Positions 1 through 9,086 of a DNA stretch of 64,000 nt are shown in pieces. Both the position numbers and the translations under genes were made by a program. Below the pieces are notes generated by a model that ran no database searches, had not been told where the DNA came from, and saw nothing but the letters and a program-made list of their open reading frames with translations. The stretch is from Lentzea aerocolonigenes. GTDB lineage: Bacteria > Actinomycetota > Actinomycetes > Mycobacteriales > Pseudonocardiaceae. Numbering within the stretch: the first letter of the stretch is position 1; every line of letters starts with the position of its first letter. The stretch covers positions 186,001 through 250,000 of the forward strand of contig NZ_BBOJ01000007.1 in the NCBI RefSeq assembly GCF_000974445.1, read 5' to 3'.

Positions 1-651
1 CTGGTGACCGGGCGCGCCCTCCATGCCGATCACGACGCTCGGCGCGGCGTCCCTCCAGTTCCTGGTCTCCTGCGGGGAGTTGATGCCCAGCCGCGACGGG
101 TGGTTCGGCAGCACGAGAGCGTCGTCGATCCGGCGCGCGGCCACGGCGTCCTTCAGAAACTTCAACGCCTCCAACGCGATCGCCTCGTTGGCGGGCGTGC
201 CGTCGCGCGTGCCGTTCACCCGCGCGTCGAACCGGGTGACGAACTCCTGCAACACACCGGCCTCGTTGCGACCGGGAGCGAGCATCAGCGTGGTGTGCTC
301 GCCCGCCGGGATGTTCCACTCCAGGCCGGTGAACACCAGCACGTCCTCGTACGCGCGCCGCGCCGCCGCGATGTCCGACGTCAGCGGAGGAACGCTGTGC
401 GTCGCGAACGGGACGTTGCCGTGGTCGGTGATCGTCAACCAGCTCAGGCCGTGTCGCCGCGCGCGTTCGACCTGGGTGGCCACCGGGTACATCGCGTCGT
501 TGCTGTACTGACTGTGGATGTGGTGGTCGCCTGCCAGCCAGAGGTACCCGTCGCGGCGCTCGTCGTGCGCGTGGGCCGGTGTGCCGCTGAGCACGGCTCC
601 GGCCGCGAGACCGGAGCCCAGCAGGAACCGGCGCCTGTCGGTCTGTCCCAT
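1..651 (-). CDS. Tat-exported PHP-domain metallohydrolase, 3' end outside the window
   Basis: About 217 residues are visible, starting at ATG 651. The N-terminus DRRRFLLGSGLAAGAVLSG is a twin-arginine signal, so the protein is probably exported. The mature part opens with GDHHIHSQYS (His44 and His46) followed by TDHGN (Asp76, His77), then GLEWN and PNHPSR; this order is the metal-ligand pattern of the PHP (polymerase and histidinol phosphatase) superfamily, similar to CehA/McbA-type hydrolases. The natural substrate is unknown; a phosphoesterase is the usual guess. The gene is divergent from the AraC-type gene at 1042 across a 390-base gap. The C-terminal part, including remaining ligands, is cut off by the window edge. 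Confidence 0.8.
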   Translation of the reverse strand, partial: MGQTDRRRFLLGSGLAAGAVLSGTPAHAHDERRDGYLWLAGDHHIHSQYSNDAMYPVATQVERARRHGLSWLTITDHGNVPFATHSVPPLTSDIAAARRAYEDVLVFTGLEWNIPAGEHTTLMLAPGRNEAGVLQEFVTRFDARVNGTRDGTPANEAIALEALKFLKDAVAARRIDDALVLPNHPSRLGINSPQETRNWRDAAPSVVIGMEGAPGHQ

Positions 652-1041
652 GATCACGCACCGCTCGCCGGTGGTGCGGCCACGGCGGGGACCGCGGCCG
701 ACGACTGCACACTCGCCGCCAACAAGCCAACGACAGCAACAGATCTGGTCATTCGGACCACGCGCACCGCACGACTCCTGACTCATGTTCGAGCACGACG
801 CCGCGAGGCTAGATCGACGCGAAGAACTTTCACATATCGCGGACATGACAACTCCGTGTACACAAAGCAACGAACACCGGGAAATCCGCGCATCGCTCGG
901 TTTTCGCGAAAGACCGTCCACTGCGGACCTGGCGTCCGACAGTCGAATTCGACGACCGGCGGGGTGCTGTTCCGGCGAACGGGTGAACGGGCATGATTTG
1001 CGTGCTGCCCGGAGCGCAGCGACGAGGAAAGGACCTGTGCG
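652..1041. promoter_or_regulatory. Divergent intergenic region between the PHP gene and the AraC-type gene
   Basis: This 390-base gap must hold both promoters. It is less GC-rich than its surroundings around 820-915 and contains a perfect 10-base palindrome, TTTCGCGAAA, at 902-911, inside the imperfect repeat CGGTTTTCGCGAAAGACCG. A purine-rich Shine-Dalgarno (AGGAAAGGA) lies just before ATG 1042. I see no convincing -35/-10 pair and no small gene with coding character. Confidence 0.4.
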
Positions 1042-2103
1042 ATGCCCGCCCAGCCGCACGCCGGAGCCGGCCCGACCAACCGCAGCACGTCCGCGACCAT
1101 CGCGCCGTTCATCCTGCGGTACCTCGTCACGGTCACTGATGACCTCAGCGCGGATCTGCGGCCGGCGCTCGCGCACGCCGGTCTGGACGAGACCGTGCTG
1201 GCAGCGGCGGACCTGCGGGTGTCCTACCGCCAGGGCAGCGAGGTCATCCGGCACGCCCTGCGCCTCACCGGCAACGACCACCTGGGACTGCGGGTCGGTG
1301 CCCGGCAGCACCCCGCCGCGTGGGGCCTGATGGGGTTCGCCCTCATGGCCGCCGACACGCTCAAAGACGCCGTCGAGACGGGCGTGCGGTTCCAGAACCT
1401 CTCCGGCGCGATGGTGGTGTGGTCGGCGGGGCAGGCCGACGACGGCTTCACGCTGTGGGCCGACCTGCCTGATCCGGCGGTGGACCCCGGCGTCGGCACG
1501 TTCCTGATCGAGGAGGCCTTCGCGAGCGTCGTCACCGTCACGCGGTTCACGCTGGCCGAGTTCCGGCCGCGGCAGGTGGAGTTCGCCTTCCCCACCCCGC
1601 CGGACACCACGCCGTTCGCCGACCTGTTCCGCTGCCCGGTCCGCTTCTCCGCACCTCGCAACGCTCTCGTCTTCCCCGCCGGGTCCGGGCGCACCGAGAT
1701 GCCCTCCCGCGACCCGGTCACCTACTCCTCCACGCTCGCGGTGCTCGAGAGCCAGGTGGCGTCCCGGCGCTCCCGCCAGGACCTGCTGGAGGTGCTGGAG
1801 GTCTCGATCGCGCAGAGCCTGCCGGACGTGCCGACCTTCGCCGAACAGGCGCGCAGGCAGGCGACGGGTGAACGGACGTTGCGCCGCCGTCTCGCCGAGT
1901 GCGGCACCACCTACGAGGCGCTCGTCGACGGCGTGCGGCGGGAGCGGGTCGAACAGCTGCTGCGGCAGCCAGAGCTGACGCTGACCGACATCACGCGCCG
2001 GACCGGGTTCTCCGACGTCCGCGCGCTGCGCCGGGCGATCCGCCGCTGGCACGACATGACCCCGTTGCAGCTGCGCGGCACGGTGCTCGACCAGGACGAC
2101 TGA
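1042..2103 (+). CDS. AraC-family transcriptional regulator with Arabinose_bd-type N-terminal domain
   Basis: 353 residues. Residues about 20-210 resemble the Arabinose_bd-type sensor of OruR/ArgR-like AraC regulators (typical core LGLRVGARQHPAAWGLMGFA, then QVEFAFPTPP). Residues about 250-345 form the AraC DNA-binding unit with two helix-turn-helix motifs, including RTLRRRLAECGTTYEALVD and LTDITRRTGFSDVRALRRAI. ATG 1042 has an AGGAAAGGA ribosome site about 8 bases upstream. Its stop (2101-2103) directly abuts the stop of the convergent aldehyde dehydrogenase. It is the obvious candidate activator of the 2104-6893 operon, though the operator seen there is a palindrome rather than the direct repeat usual for AraC proteins. 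The ligand is unknown. Confidence 0.85.
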   Translation: MPAQPHAGAGPTNRSTSATIAPFILRYLVTVTDDLSADLRPALAHAGLDETVLAAADLRVSYRQGSEVIRHALRLTGNDHLGLRVGARQHPAAWGLMGFALMAADTLKDAVETGVRFQNLSGAMVVWSAGQADDGFTLWADLPDPAVDPGVGTFLIEEAFASVVTVTRFTLAEFRPRQVEFAFPTPPDTTPFADLFRCPVRFSAPRNALVFPAGSGRTEMPSRDPVTYSSTLAVLESQVASRRSRQDLLEVLEVSIAQSLPDVPTFAEQARRQATGERTLRRRLAECGTTYEALVDGVRRERVEQLLRQPELTLTDITRRTGFSDVRALRRAIRRWHDMTPLQLRGTVLDQDD

Positions 2104-3495
2104 TCAGCGCGTGCGCACCCACGTCGTCTTCTCCCTGGTCCACTGGTCGAACGCGGTCGTGGACTTCTCCGCGCCACCGAACCCCGACTGCTTCCAGCCG
2201 CCGAACGGCGTGGTGATGTCGCCTTCGCTGTAGGAGTTGACCGAGATGACGCCCGCGTGGATGCCGCGTGCCAGCCGCCAGGCGAGGTCGATGTCCCGCG
2301 TCCACACCGAGGCGGCGAGACCGTAGTCGGTGTCGTTGGCGAGCCGGACCGCTTCCTCCGCGGTGGTGAAGGTCTGGACGGTGACGACGGGCCCGAACAG
2401 CTCGTCGGTGAGGACAGCCGATCCGTAAGGGACGTCGGTGACCACGGTCGGCGGGTAGTACGCACCACCGGGGTGCAGGCCGTCCGGCAGGTCAGCGGCG
2501 TGCACGCGGGCACCGGCCGCGCGGGCCTCGTCCACCGCCTTCGCCACCCGGTCCCTGGCGGTGTGACTGATCAGCGGGCCGATCCGGGTCGCGGGGTCGG
2601 CCGGATCACCGACGACCAGTGCGCCGACGGCCGTGACGAACCGGTCCACCACCTCGTCGGCGATGTCGCGGTGCACCAGGACGCGGGAGCCCGCCGTGCA
2701 GTTCTGGCCGGCGGTGAGGAACGCGGCGTCGACCATGTTCTCGACGAGGTCGCCGAACCCGAGCGCGTCCGCCATCAGCACCTGCGGGCTCTTGCCGCCC
2801 ATCTCCAGCGACACGCGCTTGAAGTTCGTCAGCGCGGCCGTGGCGAGCACGAGACGTCCGGTGGCGGTCGAGCCTGTGAACGAGAGTGCTCCCACCACCG
2901 GATCACCGGCCAGTGCGACACCCGTGACGGCACCGTCGCCCGGCAGGACCGTCAGCACGCCGCCGGGCAGACCGGCCTCCTCGGCGAGACCCGCCAGGCG
3001 CAGTGCCGACCGCGGTGTCTGCTCGGCGGGCTTGAGCAGCAGGCAGTTCCCGGCGGCGAGCGCGGGGCCGATCTTCCACGCGGCCATGGCGAGCGGGTAG
3101 TTCCACGGCAGGATCGCGGCGACCACCCCGACGGGCTCGCGGGTGATGACGCCGAGGTGGCCGGGGCCGGTGGGGGCGACGCGGCCGAAGACCTTGTCCG
3201 CGGCCTCGGCGAACCAGCGCACCGACTCGATCGCTCCCGGTACGTCACAGGTCCGGCACTCGGTGATCGGCTTGCCCGCGTCCTCGCAGTCGAGCCGCGC
3301 GAGGACCTCGGCGTCGCGTTCCATCAGGTCCGCGAGTCGCGACAGGACGGCCGCGCGTTCTCGCGGTGACCGCCGCGACCAGCTCTCCTGGGCCAGCGCG
3401 GCGCGTTCGGCAGCCGCGGTGACCTCGGCCTGGGTGGTGACGGGCAGGGTGGTGATCAGCTCGCCCGTCGCGGGGTTGCGGACTTCGAGGCTCAC
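2104..3495 (-). CDS. NAD(P)-dependent aldehyde dehydrogenase
   Basis: 463 residues, full length for the ALDH superfamily although slightly short at the N-terminus. Expected active-site residues are present: Asn132 in LPWNYPLA, Lys155 in LLKPAEQTP, the general base Glu231 in SLEMGGKSP and the nucleophile Cys266 in AGQNCTAGS. FTGST and the C-terminal PFGGWKQSG motif are also intact. Closest in feel to gamma-glutamyl-aminobutyraldehyde or betaine-aldehyde dehydrogenases. The GTG start overlaps the stop of the upstream monooxygenase gene (GTGA), so the two are translationally coupled. It is the last gene of the SDR-MFS-FMO-ALDH operon and probably oxidises the aldehyde formed by the preceding steps to an acid. 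Confidence 0.92.
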   Translation of the reverse strand: MSLEVRNPATGELITTLPVTTQAEVTAAAERAALAQESWSRRSPRERAAVLSRLADLMERDAEVLARLDCEDAGKPITECRTCDVPGAIESVRWFAEAADKVFGRVAPTGPGHLGVITREPVGVVAAILPWNYPLAMAAWKIGPALAAGNCLLLKPAEQTPRSALRLAGLAEEAGLPGGVLTVLPGDGAVTGVALAGDPVVGALSFTGSTATGRLVLATAALTNFKRVSLEMGGKSPQVLMADALGFGDLVENMVDAAFLTAGQNCTAGSRVLVHRDIADEVVDRFVTAVGALVVGDPADPATRIGPLISHTARDRVAKAVDEARAAGARVHAADLPDGLHPGGAYYPPTVVTDVPYGSAVLTDELFGPVVTVQTFTTAEEAVRLANDTDYGLAASVWTRDIDLAWRLARGIHAGVISVNSYSEGDITTPFGGWKQSGFGGAEKSTTAFDQWTREKTTWVRTR

Positions 3496-4817
3496 ACCGC
3501 CTCCTCGTACCGGAACGCGGCGGGCGCCGGAGGCCTGCCCTCGGTCGGCCAGCCCATCTCCCTCGCCAGCTTCGTCACGTGCTTCAGGTACGCACCGCTG
3601 TCGACGTACCCGGTGTGCCGCGGCGAGTCGACGAACTTGAGGCCACCGCTGAGGTCGGGCCGGTCCTCGCGGATCATCCGCGTGAACCGCTCGGGTCCAC
3701 TTCGGACGTACGAGGCGATGAGCTGCGCCTGGAGGTCGAAGAGCTGGTAGGCGCCCGAGTTCGTCTCGATGAACCCGACCCCGCACAACCCGCGGTGCTC
3801 GCGGGAGAACACCGACAGGTACAGGTCCGGGTGCTGTTCGTCGCCGAAGTACCGCTGCGCCACCGGAACCGCGTGGCGGTAGCCGGTAGCGAGCAGGACG
3901 AGATCGAACTCGTCCCAGGTGCCGTCGGTGAAGACCACCGTCTTGCCGTCGGTGTGCGCGATGCCGGGCTTGGCCGTGATGTCGCCGTGCCGCAGGTGGT
4001 GGATCAGCATCGAGTTGACGACCGGGTGCGTCTCGAACAGCCGGTGGTCGGGTGCGGGCAGGCCGAGCCGCGCGGGGTCGCCGTCGAACATCCTGAGCAG
4101 CGCGCCGAAGACCTTCTGCTCCAGCCACTTCGGCAGGTGCGGCCCGGTGTCGGACAACGTGTCGACCGGGCGGCCGAACAGGTGCTTGGGGATGAACCAG
4201 TAGCCGCGGCGCATGCTGATCACGGCGTGGTCGGCGGTGCGTGCGGCGTCGCAGGCGATGTCGCAGCCGGAGTTGCCCGCGCCGACGACGAGCACCCGCT
4301 TGCCGCGCAGCTCGGCCGCGTCGCGGTAGCCCATGGTGTGCCGGACCTCGCCGGTGAAGTGTCCCGGCAGCTCGGGGATGTTGGGGTGCCACTGGGAACC
4401 GGTGCACACCACCACCTGCGCGTGCACGGTGCTGCTGCCGTCGGCCCTGGTGACGGTCCAGGTGCCGTCGGCGTTCTTCTCGACGTCGCGGATCTCGACG
4501 CCGAACTCGATGCGCTCGGTCAGCCCGTACGCGGCGGCGAAGGACCTGAGGTAGCTCAGGACCTGCCGGTGTGAGGGGTAGTCCGGGAAGTGGTCGGGCA
4601 TCGGCCACCCGCCGAACGCCGACCTGGTCTTGCTGGAGATGAAGTGGGCGGAGGAGTACATCGGGCCGCCGGGGTTGTCGATGTCCCAGATGCCGCCGAC
4701 CGCGGTGTGCCGTTCGACGTGCGTGTACGGGAGACCCCTGTCGGCCAGTGCCCTGGCCACCGCGAGCCCGGCGGGCCCTGCTCCGATCACGCACGTGTCA
4801 AGTTCGTTGTCGTCCAC
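3492..4817 (-). CDS. Flavin-containing monooxygenase (FMO / Baeyer-Villiger type)
   Basis: 441 residues. An N-terminal FAD-binding GxGxxG motif (CVIGAGPAGLAVARAL, residues about 9-24), an FMO-like fingerprint HFTGEVRHTMGYR near residue 155 and a second NADPH-binding Rossmann motif (VLVVGAGNSGCDIACD) identify a class B flavoprotein monooxygenase. LLATGYRHAVP in the C-terminal half matches the FMO ATGY motif. The protein would insert one oxygen atom into a ketone, amine or sulfide using NADPH and O2. It is coupled to the following ALDH gene by a GTGA overlap, and 42 bases separate it from the MFS gene upstream. The substrate is not predictable from sequence. Confidence 0.88.
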   Translation of the reverse strand: MDDNELDTCVIGAGPAGLAVARALADRGLPYTHVERHTAVGGIWDIDNPGGPMYSSAHFISSKTRSAFGGWPMPDHFPDYPSHRQVLSYLRSFAAAYGLTERIEFGVEIRDVEKNADGTWTVTRADGSSTVHAQVVVCTGSQWHPNIPELPGHFTGEVRHTMGYRDAAELRGKRVLVVGAGNSGCDIACDAARTADHAVISMRRGYWFIPKHLFGRPVDTLSDTGPHLPKWLEQKVFGALLRMFDGDPARLGLPAPDHRLFETHPVVNSMLIHHLRHGDITAKPGIAHTDGKTVVFTDGTWDEFDLVLLATGYRHAVPVAQRYFGDEQHPDLYLSVFSREHRGLCGVGFIETNSGAYQLFDLQAQLIASYVRSGPERFTRMIREDRPDLSGGLKFVDSPRHTGYVDSGAYLKHVTKLAREMGWPTEGRPPAPAAFRYEEAV

Positions 4818-4859
4818 GAGCCCGCCTTTCTCTTTCAGCTCAACGTATTGATGTGACGC

Positions 4860-6008
4860 TCACGGGGAACTGACCGCATCGGCCACAACAGGGACCTCAG
4901 CGGCCGCTGTCGTCATCCGCAGCAGCGGCACCGACACGATCACCATGCCCATCGCGAACACCGCGCCCAGCACCGCGGCGCCGGCGTTGTCCAGCAACAG
5001 CCCCACCACCAACGGCCCCGCGCCCGTGCCGAGGGCCGAGGCACCGCTCAGCGCGGCGACCAGGCGTCCGGACGGGTCGAGCACCGCGGCCGCGGCGATC
5101 ATCTGCACCAGCACGGCCAGCTGACACGCCTGCCACACCACCACCGCGACCGTGAACAGGACGGGCTCGTCGCTGATCACCGCCACCGCCATCGCGACGG
5201 CTTCCACCACCACGAACGCCGCCATCGACCGCAGCCGCCCGAACCGGCGTGCGGCCGGTGCGCCCACCACCGCGCCGGCGAGTGCCACGACGCTCGACAC
5301 CGCCAGGACGACGGACACGGTCGTGGTGTCCATGCCGACGTGTTCGCGGCCGAAGATCGCGGCGTAGGCCCACGCTCCCTGGGTGATGGCCCACAACGCG
5401 GCGGTGCCGAGCAGGAGGACCACCGAGGGCTTGCCGGGTCGCGTCCCTGCCGCTGTCACGACCGGGCTCTCCGGCAGCCTCGCCACCAGGAACCAGGCGG
5501 GCGCACAGCTCGCCGCCAGCAGGAAGAACCCGGCACCTGCCCACCAGTCGTTCGCGATCGGCACCGCCACGATCATCAGCGCGGCGATCGCGACCGTGCC
5601 GGCGACGGCCACCGCGGACGCCTTGCCGGAGTCCTCCACGGCCGCCAGTGCCGCCGTGGCCGCCGCGTAGACGACACCGAGTCCGGCTCCCAGCACGAGG
5701 TTCGTCAGCAGCAGGGTGACCGGGTCGGCCGCCACGCCGACCCACAGCGCCCCGAACGCGGTGAGCGCCAGGCCGAACCTCGCCATCGCGACCCGCCCCG
5801 GCCTCGCCGCGCGGGCCGCGAGCAGCAGCGTCACGACGGCGGTCGCGGTCAGCTGGGCCGCGCCGATCAGGCCGGCCCCGGCGCCCGCCAGCCCGGCGCG
5901 GGAGGCGAAGTCGTCGATGAACACCGGCATCACGTTCGTGCCCGCGCTGCCGACCGCGACGCCGGCGACCAGCGCGACCGCGACCCCGAGGGACAAGTTC
6001 TTCGCCAC
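4860..6008 (-). CDS. Major facilitator superfamily transporter
   Basis: 382 residues, strongly hydrophobic, about 12 membrane segments beginning AVALVAGVAVGSAGTNVMPVF. The shape resembles the CynX/NimT-like or drug-type MFS group with a short central loop. It starts 3 bases after the SDR stop and 42 bases before the monooxygenase start, so it belongs to that operon and most likely imports the substrate of the FMO/SDR/ALDH pathway (inference); an exporter is also possible. Confidence 0.85.
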   Translation of the reverse strand: MAKNLSLGVAVALVAGVAVGSAGTNVMPVFIDDFASRAGLAGAGAGLIGAAQLTATAVVTLLLAARAARPGRVAMARFGLALTAFGALWVGVAADPVTLLLTNLVLGAGLGVVYAAATAALAAVEDSGKASAVAVAGTVAIAALMIVAVPIANDWWAGAGFFLLAASCAPAWFLVARLPESPVVTAAGTRPGKPSVVLLLGTAALWAITQGAWAYAAIFGREHVGMDTTTVSVVLAVSSVVALAGAVVGAPAARRFGRLRSMAAFVVVEAVAMAVAVISDEPVLFTVAVVVWQACQLAVLVQMIAAAAVLDPSGRLVAALSGASALGTGAGPLVVGLLLDNAGAAVLGAVFAMGMVIVSVPLLRMTTAAAEVPVVADAVSSP

Positions 6009-6011
6009 CGC

Positions 6012-6893
6012 TCAGCCCGCGCGCTCGGGCACGAGCTCCCAGCTGCCGCCGTTGCGCCGGGCCAGGCCGCGGCGCTCCAGGTCCTCGAGGTAGCGGACCA
6101 TCCCGCGGTCACCGCGCTTGCGGAACAACGGCAGGATCTTCGGCAGCAGGTTGGGCACGAGCATCGCGAGCCGGGTGGTCCACGACTCGCTCGGCCGGGC
6201 GTAGGCCTCCAGCCGCGGCTTGTCGAGCATGCTGACGGCGGCCGCCACCACGTCGGACGGCTGCTGCGGCGGCTCCTGGAACTGCATGGAGTTGCCGCCC
6301 TCGACGGCCTCCCGGCGCAGCATCGGCGTGTCGGTGGCCGACGGCAGCACCGATCCCACCAGGATGCCCTTCTCCCGCAGGTCGAGACCGATCGCCAGCA
6401 TCGCGCCGCGCAGCCCGAACTTGGACGCGCAGTACACCGGCGTCTCGCCCAGCGGGAAGATGCCGGCGATCGACACGGTGCTGATCACCCGCGGGTCGCG
6501 GGACTTCCACAACAGCGGGATGGCGAGCCGCGTGGTGACCAGCGGCGAGGTCGTGTTGAGCGTGATCTCCCGCTCGATGCTGGCGATGTCGCGCTCGTCG
6601 AACCGTTCGGTGCTGGTCATGCCGACGTTGTTGACGAGCACGTCGAGCCGGCCGTACTCCTCGCCGATCCGCTCGAGCACCTGCTCGATCCGCGCCCAGT
6701 CCATCAGGTCGCAGCCGATGCCGAGGTGGCCGCCGCCCGGCAGTTCCTCCGCGACCTTCTTCGCGCGGACCTCGTCGATGTCGATGACGACGCACTGGGC
6801 GCCGCTGGAGGCGAACCGCCGGCACATCGCGCTGCCGATGCCGCCGGCGCCTCCCGTGACGGCGATGACCTTGTCCCGGAAGTCGTAGCTCAT
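6012..6893 (-). CDS. Short-chain dehydrogenase/reductase
   Basis: 293 residues. TGGAGGIG (residues 13-20) is the SDR cofactor motif, NNVG the structural motif near 95, and YCASK the catalytic Tyr-xxx-Lys with a preceding STVS. The C-terminal 60 residues extend beyond a minimal SDR. I chose ATG 6893 rather than the in-frame GTG at 6905 because GAGG lies about 9 bases upstream of the ATG. First gene of the four-gene operon; it would interconvert an alcohol and a ketone, supplying a carbonyl that the monooxygenase downstream can attack (inference). Confidence 0.88.
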   Translation of the reverse strand: MSYDFRDKVIAVTGGAGGIGSAMCRRFASSGAQCVVIDIDEVRAKKVAEELPGGGHLGIGCDLMDWARIEQVLERIGEEYGRLDVLVNNVGMTSTERFDERDIASIEREITLNTTSPLVTTRLAIPLLWKSRDPRVISTVSIAGIFPLGETPVYCASKFGLRGAMLAIGLDLREKGILVGSVLPSATDTPMLRREAVEGGNSMQFQEPPQQPSDVVAAAVSMLDKPRLEAYARPSESWTTRLAMLVPNLLPKILPLFRKRGDRGMVRYLEDLERRGLARRNGGSWELVPERAG

Positions 6894-6907
6894 GGCGGTG
6901 ACCACCT

Positions 6908-6938
6908 CTTCGTGACTCGTTTTCTCGTTGTCACGAAG
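6908..6938. promoter_or_regulatory. Inverted-repeat operator upstream of the SDR-MFS-FMO-ALDH operon
   Basis: A perfect 9-base inverted repeat, CTTCGTGAC at 6908-6916 and GTCACGAAG at 6930-6938, is separated by 13 bases and lies 15 bases upstream of the operon's first ATG. Symmetry and size suit a dimeric TetR-like or similar repressor. No such regulator is encoded next to it, so the cognate protein is unknown. Confidence 0.6.
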
Positions 6939-7005
6939 CTATTGGCGTGCGGCGGCGCTGGAACTGGCCGGCGAGGCCACAGAGGGAACCGCAGCGGCCA
7001 AACGC

Positions 7006-7043
7006 GGAACCGCCGAAGACCGTTCGCGGCCTTCGGCGGTTCC
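7006..7043. terminator. Hairpin terminator after the GH5 gene
   Basis: GGAACCGCCGAAG (7006-7018) pairs perfectly with CTTCGGCGGTTCC (7031-7043) around a 12-base loop. It lies 18 bases past the stop of the minus-strand GH5 gene and would end the nine-gene glycosidase operon. There is no U-run, as is common in high-GC actinomycetes. Confidence 0.7.
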
Positions 7044-7061
7044 TGTCTCAACTGGAGCGGA

Positions 7062-9074
7062 TCAGGCGGTCGTGCCGGTGACCGCGCTCCCCGACTTCGT
7101 CACGTGGTAGGAAACCTTGGTGCCGCTCCAGTAGTGGAAGGTGAGCGTCACTCGCTGGTTGTCCTTGACGTTGCTGAAGAACTCCGGCTTCAGGGTGGTC
7201 AGGCGGTCGGTGTAGTTCGGCGCGAACGCGTAGTCGTACTCCTTGAAGGCCGTCCAGTCCTGGGGGCCGGCGAAGGTGCCGTCGTCGTACTTGGCCTCCA
7301 TGGTCGCGAGCTGGTCGCCGCGGAAGTTCGTCGGGATCTCGAACTTGCTCGTCGTCCCGGTCGCGTCGGACAGCACCGGCGCCTCGTAGGTGATGACGTA
7401 GAACCGCCACGGCACGCCCTGGGAGAAACGGGCCGTGAGCACGGCGTTGACACCGTAGGTCCGCGAGCCGCTCAGCTTCGTCAACGCCGGCGCGGTCAGG
7501 GTCAGCTGGTCGCCGTCGATCGTGTAGTCACGGCCACGCGACAACTCGATGTTTCCGTTGTACAGCCCCGAGAACTTCGCCCCGTTGAGGTTGAGCGCGA
7601 TCGTCCTGGCGGTGATGGTGCTCGGCTTCGCGAGGAACACCTGGTCGGTGGCCGCCGTGGCGGACCGGGTCGTCCAGCTCGACTTGATCTGCGCGAAGAG
7701 CTGCGGGTCCTTCCACTGGAACGTCGTGCGGTCGAAGTGCTGACCGTTGTCCCACAACATGGTGGTGATCTTCTTGGTGCGGGCGTAGTAGCCGACGTAC
7801 TCGAAGAACTTCAGCTTCTCGCCCTGCTCGATCGTGCCGACGTGCCGGTCGAACCCGAGCAGCCCGAACTCGCCGAGAATCACCGGGATGCCCTTGGCGA
7901 TGAAGCTGTTGTGGACGCGGTCGAACGAGTCGGTGTCGAACTGCTGGGCGGTGGCGTCGTAGCGGATGCCGCCCGCGACGTTCGCGCTGAACGGCCAGTA
8001 GCCGTAGGAGTGCACGGTCGCGATCAGGTTGGGGTCGTGCAGGCCCTGGATCTGCTCGACCAGCGGGTCGACGTACTGCTGCTCGGTCGAGGTGTGCAGG
8101 GTCGGCAGGACCAGCAGGCGGGTGGCGTCGTTGCCGCCCGAGCGGCGCACGATGTCGTGGAACGCGGCGTTCAGCTCGGCGTTGAGCGCGATCTCCTGGG
8201 GCTTGCCCGTGCTCCCGGCGAACTGCGGCTCGTTCCAGCTCTCGAACATCAGCTTGGGCCCGAACTCGGTGAACGCGGGCGTCAGCTGCTTCCAGATGCT
8301 GGTGAACTGGGCCAGCACGCGGTCGTGCTCGGCGGGCATCTTCGACATCCACTGCCACGAGTCGTGGTGCACGTTCATCAGCACGTACAGGTCGCGTGCC
8401 AACGCCCAGCGCACGACCTCCTTGACGCGGGCGAGGTAGTCGGCCTCGATCGTGTAGTCCGGTGCCGGGCCCTGGTGCTGCCCCCACGTCACCGGGACGC
8501 GGATGCTCCGGTAGCCCTGCGCCTTCACGTTGTCCAGCAACGCTTCCGTGACGCGCGGGTTGCCCCACGACGTCTCGTCGGGGCCGGTGGCGTCGAGCGT
8601 GTTGCCGAGGTTCCAGCCCGGCTCCATGGCCGCCGTGTGCTCCATCGCGGTGAGGCTCGGTCCGCCGTGGACGCACGTGACACCGTTGAGCGAGAACGAC
8701 AACGGCGCCGTGTTGGCGTGGCCCCAGGTGCCGTTGAGGCCGAAGGTCACCGTCGCGTTCGTCGCGATCTTGGCGTTGTGGCCGGAGTTCTTGGCCGTGA
8801 CCACGTCGTCGGACTCGCTGACCTGGGCGTTCCAGCCGTGGCCGAGCTGCTGGCCGGTCGGCCACTCCCACTTCAGCTCCCAGCCGTCGAGTGCGGGGCC
8901 GAGGTTGGCCACGGCGACTTCGGCGGTGAAACCTCCCTGCCACTGGCCCTTCACCGTGTACGTGACGCGGCAGCCCGCCTCCGGTGCCGCTGCCGACGCC
9001 GGGGCGACGGCCGTGGCCAGGATCGTGCACCCGGCCACCACTACACCGAGAACTGTCCGTGCTTTGCGGAACAT
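7062..9074 (-). CDS. Secreted GH5 endoglucanase/xyloglucanase with CBM2 and C-terminal CBM_X2-CBM46-like modules
   Basis: 670 residues. A Sec signal (VLGVVVAGCTILATAVAPASA) is followed by a CBM2 (residues about 30-135, bounded by two Cys, with CRVTYTVKGQWQGGFTAEV). The GH5 barrel spans about 145-455 with acid/base Glu282 in SWNEPQF and nucleophile Glu402 in LGEFGLLG. After it comes an Ig-like CBM_X2 module (about 455-545), then a domain with TNFRGDQLATMEAKYDDG and GPQDWTAFKEYDYAF that resembles CBM46; the GH5/CBM_X2/CBM46 order is known from xyloglucan-active Bacillus Cel5B (established knowledge, not tested here). ATG 9074 has GAGGG five bases upstream. Last gene of the operon, 12 bases after GH43. 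Confidence 0.88.
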   Translation of the reverse strand: MFRKARTVLGVVVAGCTILATAVAPASAAAPEAGCRVTYTVKGQWQGGFTAEVAVANLGPALDGWELKWEWPTGQQLGHGWNAQVSESDDVVTAKNSGHNAKIATNATVTFGLNGTWGHANTAPLSFSLNGVTCVHGGPSLTAMEHTAAMEPGWNLGNTLDATGPDETSWGNPRVTEALLDNVKAQGYRSIRVPVTWGQHQGPAPDYTIEADYLARVKEVVRWALARDLYVLMNVHHDSWQWMSKMPAEHDRVLAQFTSIWKQLTPAFTEFGPKLMFESWNEPQFAGSTGKPQEIALNAELNAAFHDIVRRSGGNDATRLLVLPTLHTSTEQQYVDPLVEQIQGLHDPNLIATVHSYGYWPFSANVAGGIRYDATAQQFDTDSFDRVHNSFIAKGIPVILGEFGLLGFDRHVGTIEQGEKLKFFEYVGYYARTKKITTMLWDNGQHFDRTTFQWKDPQLFAQIKSSWTTRSATAATDQVFLAKPSTITARTIALNLNGAKFSGLYNGNIELSRGRDYTIDGDQLTLTAPALTKLSGSRTYGVNAVLTARFSQGVPWRFYVITYEAPVLSDATGTTSKFEIPTNFRGDQLATMEAKYDDGTFAGPQDWTAFKEYDYAFAPNYTDRLTTLKPEFFSNVKDNQRVTLTFHYWSGTKVSYHVTKSGSAVTGTTA

Positions 9075-9086
9075 GAACCCTCGCAA

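Noticed and set aside
2104..4794. A single 896-residue protein covering the ALDH and part of the FMO region
   Set aside because: Only the last 463 residues have a protein family match; the front part is a shifted frame of the FMO gene, which has its own start and stop.
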